54,082 bases of DNA, from IMG/VR virus record IMGVR_UViG_3300031653_000003, positions 1 to 54,082 of that record. One strand, written 5' to 3'. The notes below the pieces were generated by a model. It ran no database searches. It had not been told where the DNA came from and saw only the letters and a list, made by a program, of their open reading frames with translations. Below, piece by piece: positions 40,955 through 47,595 of this stretch. A program made the position numbers and the translations under genes. This stretch comes from a virus. Numbering within the stretch: position 1 is the first letter of the stretch; each line of letters starts with the position of its first letter.

Positions 40955-41227
40955 TACTATATCTAATACATCACCAGATAGCCGATAATCACCATTCAAA
41001 TCTTCATCTGGTAGCAATTCGGCTTGATTGATTTGTTCTGCGGCGCATTGCTGGCAATAGTATCCAACCAGAACAATGTGTGTACCGCAGTTTGGGCAAT
41101 GCTCATAATGCGCCGGGCTATTATGGTACTGTTCAGAATGGCCGTGTTCGACTTTTATATTTGGCTCTTGGCAGACAGCACATGTTTCAAAGGTGATGTT
41201 ACCATTAAGGGTTATTGATGATGGCAT
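40949..41227 (-). CDS. Cassette gene: zinc-finger protein
   Basis: A 92-residue protein started at 41227 (GGAGG upstream); the longer frame to 41266 crosses the attC. CAVC, CPNC and CQQC motifs give two zinc-binding sites (residues about 16-58). Function unknown. Confidence 0.72.
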   Translation of the reverse strand: MPSSITLNGNITFETCAVCQEPNIKVEHGHSEQYHNSPAHYEHCPNCGTHIVLVGYYCQQCAAEQINQAELLPDEDLNGDYRLSGDVLDIVG

Positions 41228-41250
41228 AGTACCTCCAATTTTAAGATGCC

Positions 41251-41371
41251 GCAGAACGGGCCGCATTTCAGGGGCGCGCCCATTGCCCCACTAAATAAAC
41301 CTACTCACCCACGTGAGGGGACGCCGATAAAATGTGTCGCTCTCGGCGTCCCCTGCAAATGCTGGTTAGCG
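41251..41371 (-). repeat. attC-like site C4 (121 bp)
   Basis: Minus strand: CGCTAAC then CAGCATTTGCAGGGG, matched near the other end by CCCCTGAAATGCGGC before GTTCTGC. The arms pair over about 13 bp with an extrahelical base, as in attC bottom-strand folding. An inner 8-bp hairpin GACGCCGA/TCGGCGTC is present. Confidence 0.75.
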
Positions 41372-41385
41372 GGACGTGAAACCAA

Positions 41386-41589
41386 CTATACCAGAGGGTC
41401 AGGTTCACTATTTTGCAGGCGGTCAAATTCCTCTAATTCGCGTTTTGCGCTTTCCTGAGCGTGTATACGCTCAACACACCGGGCGATAACCTGAGTATTA
41501 TGCCGGGTGGCAGGTAATCCCCACCACCCGGCCAACTCAGCTATCATTCGGAGCGTTTCATCATCCGCTTGATAGCTGAATTGATTCAT
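41386..41589 (-). CDS. Small helical protein, promoter-proximal in array 2
   Basis: A 67-residue protein coupled (ATGA overlap) to the gene upstream. Helical (DDETLRMIAELAGWWGLPAT, VIARCVERIHAQESAKRELE), possibly ribbon-helix-helix-like. With the 82-residue partner it has the size and coupling of a two-gene toxin-antitoxin-like pair, but no toxin family was recognised. Confidence 0.6.
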   Translation of the reverse strand: MNQFSYQADDETLRMIAELAGWWGLPATRHNTQVIARCVERIHAQESAKRELEEFDRLQNSEPDPLV

Positions 41590-41834
41590 TGCAGCAACAA
41601 CTCCGCAATCTCCTCGGCGGTGGCGTCGTTTAAGCTGTAGCCGGTGGCGGTTTCGAGGCCATTGCTGAGGTCAACAGCGATTTCGTCATATTCCTCGGTG
41701 AATGAAATATCGCTTAGGTGGGCTTTTGGGTAAGCCTCGTATTCGCCATTGCTCAATTTGAGTACAACCGCCCCGTTCATCCAATTATCGGCGTTTTGAA
41801 CTGCTTCTACTGTTGCGTTAAATTTTGTAGCCAT
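41586..41834 (-). CDS. Small acidic protein, first gene of array 2
   Basis: An 82-residue acidic protein with ribosome site AAGGAGAT, 46 bp from the -10 box of a consensus promoter. N-terminal half beta-rich (GAVVLKLSNGEYEAYPKAHL), C-terminal helices. Function unknown. Confidence 0.68.
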   Translation of the reverse strand: MATKFNATVEAVQNADNWMNGAVVLKLSNGEYEAYPKAHLSDISFTEEYDEIAVDLSNGLETATGYSLNDATAEEIAELLLQ

Positions 41835-41879
41835 TTTTTATCTCCTTGACTAAATGCTAATGTTTAATAGATATGCCTA

Positions 41880-41908
41880 ATTATAATACGATTATCGTAT
41901 GTTGTCAA
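41880..41908 (-). promoter_or_regulatory. Consensus promoter of cassette array 2 with palindromic spacer
   Basis: Minus strand TTGACA (41903-41908), 17-nt spacer, TATAAT (41880-41885). The spacer holds the 15-bp palindrome ATACGATTATCGTAT (41886-41900), an operator candidate. Upstream, GTTCACT/AGTGAAC (41952-41958/41981-41987) forms another inverted repeat. Confidence 0.85.
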
Positions 41909-42024
41909 GGGGTTTTTGACATAATATACAAAACTCGTCAATAAATTTAAGGTTCACTCAGTCTCGCTAACTATTTATTAAGTGAACAACAGTTCGCGCT
42001 AAGTCAATAACAACGAAACTGTTA

Positions 42025-42414
42025 CTATATTCCCCGATCTCCCTTTTCCCTGGCATATTTCCTCCATGCCTCAGCCCGTTCATCTGGGGTCAAGTTTAAC
42101 GCCTTGATTTCCTCCGGCGACAATGGCACATAGGCGGAGACCCCGACTCCCTGCGGCCTTGTCGGTTTCCGCCCATAGGGGTTGCCCCGCTTGGCCCATG
42201 TTCCGGCTTCCATTTCTTTTTGCATCCGGGTCAATTCGGATTCGGGAATGAGATACCAACCCTTTTGTGAACCGTATTGTCCTTTCGGTTTCTTCTGCCT
42301 GATGGCCTTTAGCTTGCCGGTAGAGCAATACTTTTGAATAGTGATAACAGAATAGCCGGTTTTCTCGGCTACCTTGTAAGTGGTGTAATGGTTTTGTCCT
42401 TCAAGTTCAATCAT
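42025..42414 (-). CDS. MerR-like helix-turn-helix regulator
   Basis: A 129-residue protein with an excisionase/MerR-like winged helix at residues 10-55 (YKVAEKTGYSVITIQKYCSTG ... GWYLIPESEL is the wing) and a basic GNPYGRKPTRPQG tail. Has its own promoter and sits beside the array 2 promoter with palindromic spacer, so it is a candidate regulator of that promoter. Confidence 0.72.
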   Translation of the reverse strand: MIELEGQNHYTTYKVAEKTGYSVITIQKYCSTGKLKAIRQKKPKGQYGSQKGWYLIPESELTRMQKEMEAGTWAKRGNPYGRKPTRPQGVGVSAYVPLSPEEIKALNLTPDERAEAWRKYAREKGDRGI

Positions 42415-42447
42415 AGTCTGCCTCGAATTATATTAGAATTGTAATTG

Positions 42448-42476
42448 ATTTTATCATAGAAATGGCCCCCCGTCAA
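42448..42476 (-). promoter_or_regulatory. Promoter of the 42025-42414 regulator
   Basis: Minus strand TTGACG (42471-42476), 17-nt spacer, TAAAAT (42448-42453). Confidence 0.65.
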
Positions 42477-42533
42477 GTCTGGAATGTCTAAAAAGCGCCT
42501 GACTAGCTAGGGTAAGAACACACCATCAATTCT

Positions 42534-42728
42534 CTATATAATCCCCTCCTGTTCGATCTGGGGCGATTCTGTGGAGGAGTAAGTCTTTTTAATTTTTCTG
42601 ATCTTATCCCTGATAGCCTTTGAAACATTCCCGATATAACCCTGCTGCTTTGTTTCTAGCCACGCTTGATAGATCAGGCTGCGGCGTAATCTAATAACGG
42701 TTTGTTTTTGGCGAGTGGGGTTGATCAT
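42534..42728 (-). CDS. Small basic protein
   Basis: A 64-residue basic protein started at 42728 (AGGAG upstream). Helical with many K/R (KAIRDKIRKIKK), probably DNA-binding. Function unknown. Confidence 0.6.
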   Translation of the reverse strand: MINPTRQKQTVIRLRRSLIYQAWLETKQQGYIGNVSKAIRDKIRKIKKTYSSTESPQIEQEGII

Positions 42729-42774
42729 TTGTAGAACTCCTGGATACTCTGAGTAGCTAAGTAAATTAACGGTT

Positions 42775-42794
42775 TTGGGAACCCGGGTTCCCAA
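42775..42794. promoter_or_regulatory. Perfect 20-bp palindrome
   Basis: TTGGGAACCCGGGTTCCCAA lies in the leader between the genes at 42834 and 42728. It may be an operator or a leader RNA hairpin. Confidence 0.6.
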
Positions 42795-42833
42795 GAATAA
42801 GTGTTGGACTCCCCCGGTTAGGCGGTCTTTAAT

Positions 42834-43304
42834 TTAGGCCAAATGGTGGTCTTGCCAGCCATAGTGCCGATGGTGGCAGTAATCACAAATTGGCGGTTGG
42901 TTTGCTTCCTCTGCTACCTGCAAGGATTCTTTTACCTCTCCCGATTCAACCAGTTCCCGGTCAGCGTCCAAACCCTGGAACATCTCCGAGATGGCGGCGG
43001 GGAGGGCTTGCGCCTCGGTGCTGCCGTGTACGTTCTGATACTCCACAAACATACTGATTGTATCTGACAAAATCCGATAAAGCTGCTCGCTTGTAAATGT
43101 GTATTTGACCCCTACTTTTCCCTTTTCTATTTCTTCCAAAATGTCATCATAGCAAAACCCCACCTTGGCCTTTTCAAACGCTTGCCCGGACGGGCAGGTA
43201 GCCACAATGGTAGACGTGCCGTAGGCTTTTAGAATATGCTCCGGCGTTTCTTGGGGCAGATGAACAAAACAACGATGATTACAAAATTTACAGTACGGAC
43301 CCAT
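42834..43304 (-). CDS. Zinc-binding hypothetical protein
   Basis: A 156-residue protein with CKFCNHRCF at the N terminus and CDYCHHRHYGWQDHH at the C terminus, both likely zinc sites. The middle is helical. It is first behind the promoter at 43357. Function unknown. Confidence 0.7.
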   Translation of the reverse strand: MGPYCKFCNHRCFVHLPQETPEHILKAYGTSTIVATCPSGQAFEKAKVGFCYDDILEEIEKGKVGVKYTFTSEQLYRILSDTISMFVEYQNVHGSTEAQALPAAISEMFQGLDADRELVESGEVKESLQVAEEANQPPICDYCHHRHYGWQDHHLA

Positions 43305-43356
43305 TTTTTACTCCTTCATCTAATTGAATAACTTAATTGTTTTTAACTCTGTAGGG

Positions 43357-43385
43357 ATTATATCATAATAATACCATACTGTCAA
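43357..43385 (-). promoter_or_regulatory. Consensus sigma70 promoter
   Basis: Minus strand TTGACA (43380-43385), 17-nt spacer, TATAAT (43357-43362), upstream of the zinc protein gene ending at 42834. Confidence 0.8.
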
Positions 43386-43422
43386 ATTACAATCTCAATA
43401 ATTGTTATGATTTTTGAGGGTT

Positions 43423-43454
43423 AAAAATCCCCCCGGTCAGATCAACCGGGGGGA
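43423..43454 (-). terminator. Strong intrinsic terminator of the leftward early operon
   Basis: Stem CCCCCCGGT / ACCGGGGGG (43429-43437/43445-43453), 7-nt loop, then on the minus strand ATTTTTAA. Confidence 0.88.
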
Positions 43455-43457
43455 GCC

Positions 43458-43568
43458 TTATTTTGTAATATCATCCAGGGGCTTAAAAAGTTTCCTGAAA
43501 TCGTCTAGCGTAACCGGATCACTGCTATACTGCCGGATTACAGTTTGGGCAAAGAGCAGCCCGGCCAA
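43458..43568 (-). CDS. 36-residue peptide, end of leftward operon
   Basis: Begins at TTG 43568, 1 bp after the stop of the upstream gene, and reads LAGLLFAQTVIRQYSSDPVT then a helical end, stopping just before the terminator. Translational coupling is the only support. Confidence 0.4.
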   Translation of the reverse strand: MAGLLFAQTVIRQYSSDPVTLDDFRKLFKPLDDITK

Positions 43569-43569
43569 T

Positions 43570-44163
43570 CTATGCGGCCTCGCTTTCGGGGAACAACGGC
43601 TCAGGCTGCTGTTCTTTTTCCCAATATGATTTGGCCTGTTCGAAGGCTTCTTTTCCGGTTCCCTCATAGAGATTCATACCGTCCCAATCTAGCACCCCAA
43701 CTGCGGAAAAAAGAACTGTAATTGGGATGTTGTGGTTGGCAAGATTCTCTGCCATTTTTAATCGATTCTCCTCACTATCTGACCAGTGCCGAGGGGGAAG
43801 GGGTGGAAGTTCTTGTTTTTCCTCCAATGGCACGCTCAACGACTCAACTTCAAAATCCTTGAACGTTATCAGCCTGGCATACTCTGTACCGTTTTCGCCT
43901 TGGCCGGTGGCCCGGCTGAACCAAATACCATTCCCGAATTTCCCGGTGCCGGAGCGCCGGATAAACTGGTGATTGTTCCACAGCACAACGTTGACGCCAT
44001 GCTGGTCACTGGTCACAACTTCCGCGCCGATACTGGCCCAGTCAAAGGTTTGGTAAGCGGCCATCTTACGCCGGTAGTTAGGGGAAGCCTCGCCATGCTG
44101 GGCCAAAATTTGATTGAGTAAGTCAGTTTGCTTTTTGAGTTCTGCTAAAATCTGTTCATTCAT
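43570..44163 (-). CDS. Conserved-looking hypothetical protein, early operon
   Basis: A 197-residue protein. After a leading helix (NEQILAELKKQTDLLNQILA), residues 38-110 form a beta domain with FDWASIGAEVVTSDQHGVNV and RRSGTGKFGNGIWFSRATGQ; I recall similar domains in phage and plasmid replication regions but cannot name a function. It could bind single-stranded DNA; that is only a guess. Confidence 0.65.
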   Translation of the reverse strand: MNEQILAELKKQTDLLNQILAQHGEASPNYRRKMAAYQTFDWASIGAEVVTSDQHGVNVVLWNNHQFIRRSGTGKFGNGIWFSRATGQGENGTEYARLITFKDFEVESLSVPLEEKQELPPLPPRHWSDSEENRLKMAENLANHNIPITVLFSAVGVLDWDGMNLYEGTGKEAFEQAKSYWEKEQQPEPLFPESEAA

Positions 44164-44192
44164 TTTTGATTTTTCCTCTCTAATTTATTTGA

Positions 44193-44411
44193 TCATCTGT
44201 GTATGCTTGTTTGGGACAAGGGGAGGCAGGAAAGCCCACCTTTCTCATAGTTGCCATATACCCAACAAACAACCCCGGCTTCGTCGTCAACATAACGAGT
44301 GATGTTATAGCGTATATCGTTAATACTTTCCGTTTTTAACTGTTCTTTTGGCGGAGGCGCGGAACATGCGGTCAAGATAAGCGCCAGTAAAAAAATAATT
44401 AACCTTTTCAT
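44193..44411 (-). CDS. Small lipoprotein
   Basis: A 72-residue protein with a lipobox signal, MKRLIIFLLALILTACSAPP (LTAC, lipidated Cys16). Mature part about 56 residues with two further cysteines. Phage lipoproteins in early operons often block superinfection; it is also compatible with an Rz1-like spanin, but there is no partner nearby. Confidence 0.72.
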   Translation of the reverse strand: MKRLIIFLLALILTACSAPPPKEQLKTESINDIRYNITRYVDDEAGVVCWVYGNYEKGGLSCLPLSQTSIHR

Positions 44412-44617
44412 TTCAAATCCTCTCTATGGGCCACAAAGCCGGTACTAGTACCAAAAATTTTAAACTGTCCATTATCAACAGCTACATTTAGTATACCCAA
44501 AAGCCTGGTTAGGCTGGCCGGGGTAAGGTTATACTTTCGCGCTGCCGGTAGTTTATCATATGTAATAGAGATAACGGTATTTTCTATCAGATTACAGCTA
44601 AAAGCATTTGTTTTCAT
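44408..44617 (-). CDS. Small hypothetical protein
   Basis: A 69-residue protein started at 44617 (AGAGGAC upstream), coupled to the lipoprotein gene by a 4-bp overlap. Alpha/beta; no family recognised. The 190 bp upstream hold only hairpins such as the palindrome GCTACCGGTAGC. Confidence 0.58.
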   Translation of the reverse strand: MKTNAFSCNLIENTVISITYDKLPAARKYNLTPASLTRLLGILNVAVDNGQFKIFGTSTGFVAHREDLK

Positions 44618-44809
44618 TTCAAAGTCCTCTCTAATAATGACCGGCCTCACCCCTTAGCCGATCTGAGTCATTGGTGGGGTGGCTCATTGGGCCAAAGACC
44701 CGCGTCCACTATAACCGGCCTCGCTACCGGTAGCAAGCCTCCCACTGCACAGGATAAAAGCGAGAGTATTAGAGGAGGGAGACAATATCAGGGATGCCAC
44801 CATTTTTAA

Positions 44810-45013
44810 TTACAAACTCCGGGGGTCTGCGGGTTCTTCTGGGTCGTCATATTCGGCGACCTCCCCGCAATCCAAACACTCGACCGACCACCCTCGCCAG
44901 TTACGGGTCACAACTCTTTGGGCTGCCACATCTCCAGAACCACACGCCGGGCAGGGGTTGTTTTTTTCGATTTCATTGGCTAACTGTTCATCTGTTTGAT
45001 ACCATTTAGTCAT
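44810..45013 (-). CDS. Zinc-ribbon small protein
   Basis: A 67-residue protein started at 45013, with CPACGSG and CLDCGE pairs forming a zinc ribbon and an acidic tail. Begins 1 bp after the preceding gene. Confidence 0.7.
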   Translation of the reverse strand: MTKWYQTDEQLANEIEKNNPCPACGSGDVAAQRVVTRNWRGWSVECLDCGEVAEYDDPEEPADPRSL

Positions 45014-45014
45014 C

Positions 45015-45215
45015 TTAGCCTCGCTGGGAAGATAACTGACGTGGTTGAATTGTAACCACTCCCTCGGATATAACATCAAGGGCCTCGCCAGTATCAATAA
45101 GAATAGTCGTTTCCGGTCCACACACCATAATACTCAACACTTCGGCATTGATATTATCACCGAGTAAAATGTCACCTTCCCTTAGTTGGTCTGCGCGTAT
45201 TGATTGTGTTACCAT
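45015..45215 (-). CDS. Small beta-rich protein
   Basis: A 66-residue protein (SIRADQLREGDILLGDNINAEV...) whose REGDIL pattern suggests a small beta-barrel. Overlaps the upstream gene by 7 bp. Function unknown. Confidence 0.62.
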   Translation of the reverse strand: MVTQSIRADQLREGDILLGDNINAEVLSIMVCGPETTILIDTGEALDVISEGVVTIQPRQLSSQRG

Positions 45216-45520
45216 AATTTATCCTCCACTCCTGTTGAGTTTTTAACATCCTGGGTGATCTGGCCTAAAGTACCATCGTACCCATAAATGTCTTTCCCAA
45301 TTTGTACTCTCCATTCTCCGTTTCTTGGGTCTTCGGTTGGAAGCCGGCGGCGCATCTTAACATCCGGATTAGATTCCAACTGCCAAACCCGGCCCCCGCT
45401 CTCTAACCGTTTGACCGGCTTCCAGCCGTGGAATAATGGGGAGTCGCTGATCTCCGGGCCACTTCTGTGTTTGTATCCGTTTCCCATAAAAACACCACCT
45501 CTATATCTAGGGTCAGCCAT
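45209..45520 (-). CDS. Hypothetical protein, early operon
   Basis: A 103-residue protein started at 45520 (AAGGCGGGG upstream); an alternative ATG is at 45487. Tryptophan-rich beta protein (GGRVWQLES, GEWRVQIGKDIYGYDG). Overlaps the upstream gene by 8 bp. Confidence 0.62.
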   Translation of the reverse strand: MADPRYRGGVFMGNGYKHRSGPEISDSPLFHGWKPVKRLESGGRVWQLESNPDVKMRRRLPTEDPRNGEWRVQIGKDIYGYDGTLGQITQDVKNSTGVEDKLW

Positions 45521-45977
45521 TTTGCCCCGCCTTGCTCATATTTTCCGCAAAATTAGAGCCAACCTTCCATTTTCCAGCGAAATCAGTTGAGACTACCGAG
45601 TCGTCCCTACCCCAATATCCCACGTACCAGGAAGACGCGCCCCGGAATAACCGCAGGTCATCATTTGGCATTCGGCGTAATTCAAACTCTGTGCCGGGGA
45701 CATCTATCATCTGCCCGGGTCTAATGATCGGCTGGGCCTCTATCAATTGTTTTACAATTTCGACCTGGGTTGCCGGGGGTAATAATTCCGGTTCCGGCTG
45801 TGGGTTTAACAGGCGATCCATTAAAATCTTCAAGCCCTGGGCCGGGGACATTTTGCCCAGCAGGACTCGCCGGTAAAGATCGGGAGCATGGCGTTGCAAT
45901 TGCAATGCTTGATATTTCTTGCGCCGCGCCGGGGGAAATAATTTGACGGCTGCATAATTCTGTGATAAACTTTCCAT
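45513..45977 (-). CDS. Hypothetical protein, first of leftward early operon
   Basis: A 154-residue protein started at 45977 with GGAGG. The N-terminal half is helical and basic (RRKKYQALQLQRHAPDLYRR), the C-terminal half beta-rich and similar in flavour to the next protein (WYVGYWGRDDSVV). First gene behind the divergent early promoter. Confidence 0.66.
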   Translation of the reverse strand: MESLSQNYAAVKLFPPARRKKYQALQLQRHAPDLYRRVLLGKMSPAQGLKILMDRLLNPQPEPELLPPATQVEIVKQLIEAQPIIRPGQMIDVPGTEFELRRMPNDDLRLFRGASSWYVGYWGRDDSVVSTDFAGKWKVGSNFAENMSKAGQNG

Positions 45978-46041
45978 GTAATGACCTCCATCGTTACGCT
46001 TAATTGTTTTGGGGTTTGCTCTGCAAGCCCCTCGAAATTTC

Positions 46042-46069
46042 AACAGGGTTAAGAATTATTAACCCTGTT
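46042..46069 (-). terminator. Leader hairpin of leftward early operon
   Basis: Perfect 11-bp stem AACAGGGTTAA (46042-46052) with TTAACCCTGTT (46059-46069), just downstream of the leftward -10 box. On the plus strand it is followed by TTTA. May stop or attenuate transcription. Confidence 0.55.
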
Positions 46070-46071
46070 TT

Positions 46072-46117
46072 ATTATAACTGATTTTTATTCGATTGTCAA
46101 ATTACGATACATATAAT
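46072..46117. promoter_or_regulatory. Divergent early promoters
   Basis: Leftward: TTGACA (46095-46100), 17-nt spacer, TATAAT (46072-46077). Rightward: TATAAT (46112-46117) with a poor -35, before the regulator gene at 46142. TTGACAATCGAATAA is shared with the promoter at 49441. The overlap makes this the likely early switch region. Confidence 0.75.
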
Positions 46118-46141
46118 AAAGCGAGAAAGGAAGCGTAGAGG

Positions 46142-46426
46142 ATGGAATTGCACGAACTGACAGGGGAAATTGAAGCCAGGATCAGACGGATTTCACAGAC
46201 TGAGAAGTTGTCGATTGCAGAAATAGCGGAGCAAAAATTTGGTCTAACCTTTTCCGCGCTTTACAAATACATGGGCGGCGTGCGGGTCAAACCTCGCAAG
46301 ATTCTGATCAACACAACCGGGCTGCGACGGCTAGGCCCGTATTTTGCCCAAACCGGCGATATTGAAATGCTGAACTACCTGGCAAGCTACGCTCTGGGGG
46401 TTGAGGTAGAGGTGAGAGTAAAATGA
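46142..46426 (+). CDS. Helix-turn-helix early regulator
   Basis: A 94-residue protein with a helix-turn-helix at residues 15-45 (KLSIAEIAEQKFGLTFSALY) and a C-terminal helical part. First gene right of the divergent promoters, so it may control both. Repressor-like by position. Confidence 0.65.
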   Translation: MELHELTGEIEARIRRISQTEKLSIAEIAEQKFGLTFSALYKYMGGVRVKPRKILINTTGLRRLGPYFAQTGDIEMLNYLASYALGVEVEVRVK

Positions 46427-46827
46427 GCCAGCTAGAATTAACTGTAGTTATGCCGTACATTCCCCAGACCAGCGTTAACGCCTGTTACGGGCAATCACGG
46501 TGGGGTGGAAAATATCTCAAGCCGGAGGCCCATTGGTGGAAAAACATTTTTCGACAGCGACTGGGAAACCAATTAGAGCGCGGGCAATTAAAAAACATAA
46601 CGCCTGATGTAAAAATAAGGCTTTCGGCCTTTTTCCCCCTGCAAAAAGGGCAGAAGCCGGACGCGGAGAATTTTCTCAAATTGGCCTCGGACGCTACCGC
46701 CGAAGAACTTGGCTTTCACAGTGACCATACCTTTATAACCGGCGTGGAGCAGGTGAGCCATAGCAAGGACAATGGCCGGGGGATATTGGTTTACGAGATC
46801 AAAATACCGTTAAAACTCAAGGGGTGA
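46423..46827 (+). CDS. rusA: RusA-family Holliday junction resolvase
   Basis: A 134-residue protein. KPDAENFLKLASDATAEELG followed by SDHTF matches the RusA signature (KPDxDN...DAL...D), the acidic metal-binding active site of this endonuclease, which resolves branched replication and recombination intermediates before packaging. Length is typical (120-140). Coupled by a 4-bp overlap to the regulator gene. Confidence 0.85.
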   Translation: MSQLELTVVMPYIPQTSVNACYGQSRWGGKYLKPEAHWWKNIFRQRLGNQLERGQLKNITPDVKIRLSAFFPLQKGQKPDAENFLKLASDATAEELGFHSDHTFITGVEQVSHSKDNGRGILVYEIKIPLKLKG

Positions 46828-46830
46828 ATT

Positions 46831-47199
46831 ATGGAAATACCGGAACTGCCGGAGTTATCGTTTGAAGTAACTTATAATCCCGAAACTGAAAACACGGCGA
46901 TTATAACAGAGCTATTATCAAGAGCGAGGACGCAGCATTTCAGGTATAGGCCGAATGGTGATAAATGGTTCCTCGCTGATCTTGAGTTCAAGGGGTGGGT
47001 AAACGAGACAAAAGACGGTACAGATGAGGATGGCAATATACTTGTTGATGTTGGCTTTGAACTTCTCCCCGGCTCATTTGTAGATCGTACAGACCAACGG
47101 CTTTATGCCAGAATCCTCCGGTATCTTTATAGGTTCCGGCGGCTGCAAGGTGCTATTGATAAAGTGGCAGAACTATACCGGCCAAAAGTCAAAACCTGA
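46831..47199 (+). CDS. Hypothetical early protein
   Basis: A 122-residue acidic protein with beta N-terminal half and a basic helical end (YARILRYLYRFRRLQGAIDK). No domain recognised. Ribosome site AGGGG. Confidence 0.65.
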   Translation: MEIPELPELSFEVTYNPETENTAIITELLSRARTQHFRYRPNGDKWFLADLEFKGWVNETKDGTDEDGNILVDVGFELLPGSFVDRTDQRLYARILRYLYRFRRLQGAIDKVAELYRPKVKT

Positions 47200-47201
47200 A
47201 T

Positions 47202-47229
47202 TTTACAATCGGACAAAAACGAGTATAAT
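47202..47229 (+). promoter_or_regulatory. Promoter before 47277 gene and permuted tRNA
   Basis: TTTACA (47202-47207), 16-nt spacer, TATAAT (47224-47229). GCTATTACGTAGC just downstream forms a small hairpin. The permuted tRNA region is probably transcribed from here with the 47277 gene. Confidence 0.65.
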
Positions 47230-47276
47230 GCTATTACGTAGCATAAAATTATTAACTATTAACGGAGGATATTCTA

Positions 47277-47588
47277 ATGTCTCAAAAAATTAAGTTGGCA
47301 GAGGCGCTCTTGCGCCGCAAGGAATTACAAAACAAGGTTGACCAGTTGCGTCAAATCCAACGCGACATGTTGTCTAAAATGGTATATAAGCGGCAAAAGG
47401 TTTCCGAGGATTTTGACGACATTGCGGCGCAGATTCCTACCCTGGAAGCAAACCAGGTAACGGCTGAATATGACCACTACGCCAAACAATTACGTTTGGT
47501 TGATGCGGCTATTCAGCAAGCCAACTGGACAACTGATATTGAAGTTGGCGTTACCGTAATGCAGGACTACAAGGCCGAAACCGAATAA
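47277..47588 (+). CDS. Coiled-coil early protein
   Basis: A 103-residue protein with ribosome site GGAGG. A long charged coiled coil (LAEALLRRKELQNKVDQLRQ) resembles small septation-ring-like or DUF-type phage proteins. It ends 7 bp before the left arm of the permuted tRNA element. Confidence 0.68.
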   Translation: MSQKIKLAEALLRRKELQNKVDQLRQIQRDMLSKMVYKRQKVSEDFDDIAAQIPTLEANQVTAEYDHYAKQLRLVDAAIQQANWTTDIEVGVTVMQDYKAETE

Positions 47589-47595
47589 TTAAATT

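Noticed and set aside
41386-41834. Toxin-antitoxin pair
   Set aside because: Size and coupling fit, but neither protein shows a recognised toxin or antitoxin motif, so it is listed only as hypothetical.
44651-44809. Possible 39-codon minus-strand frame starting MVASLILSPSS
   Set aside because: Its only GGAG lies 13 nt upstream, and composition gives no support; treated as non-coding with small palindromes.
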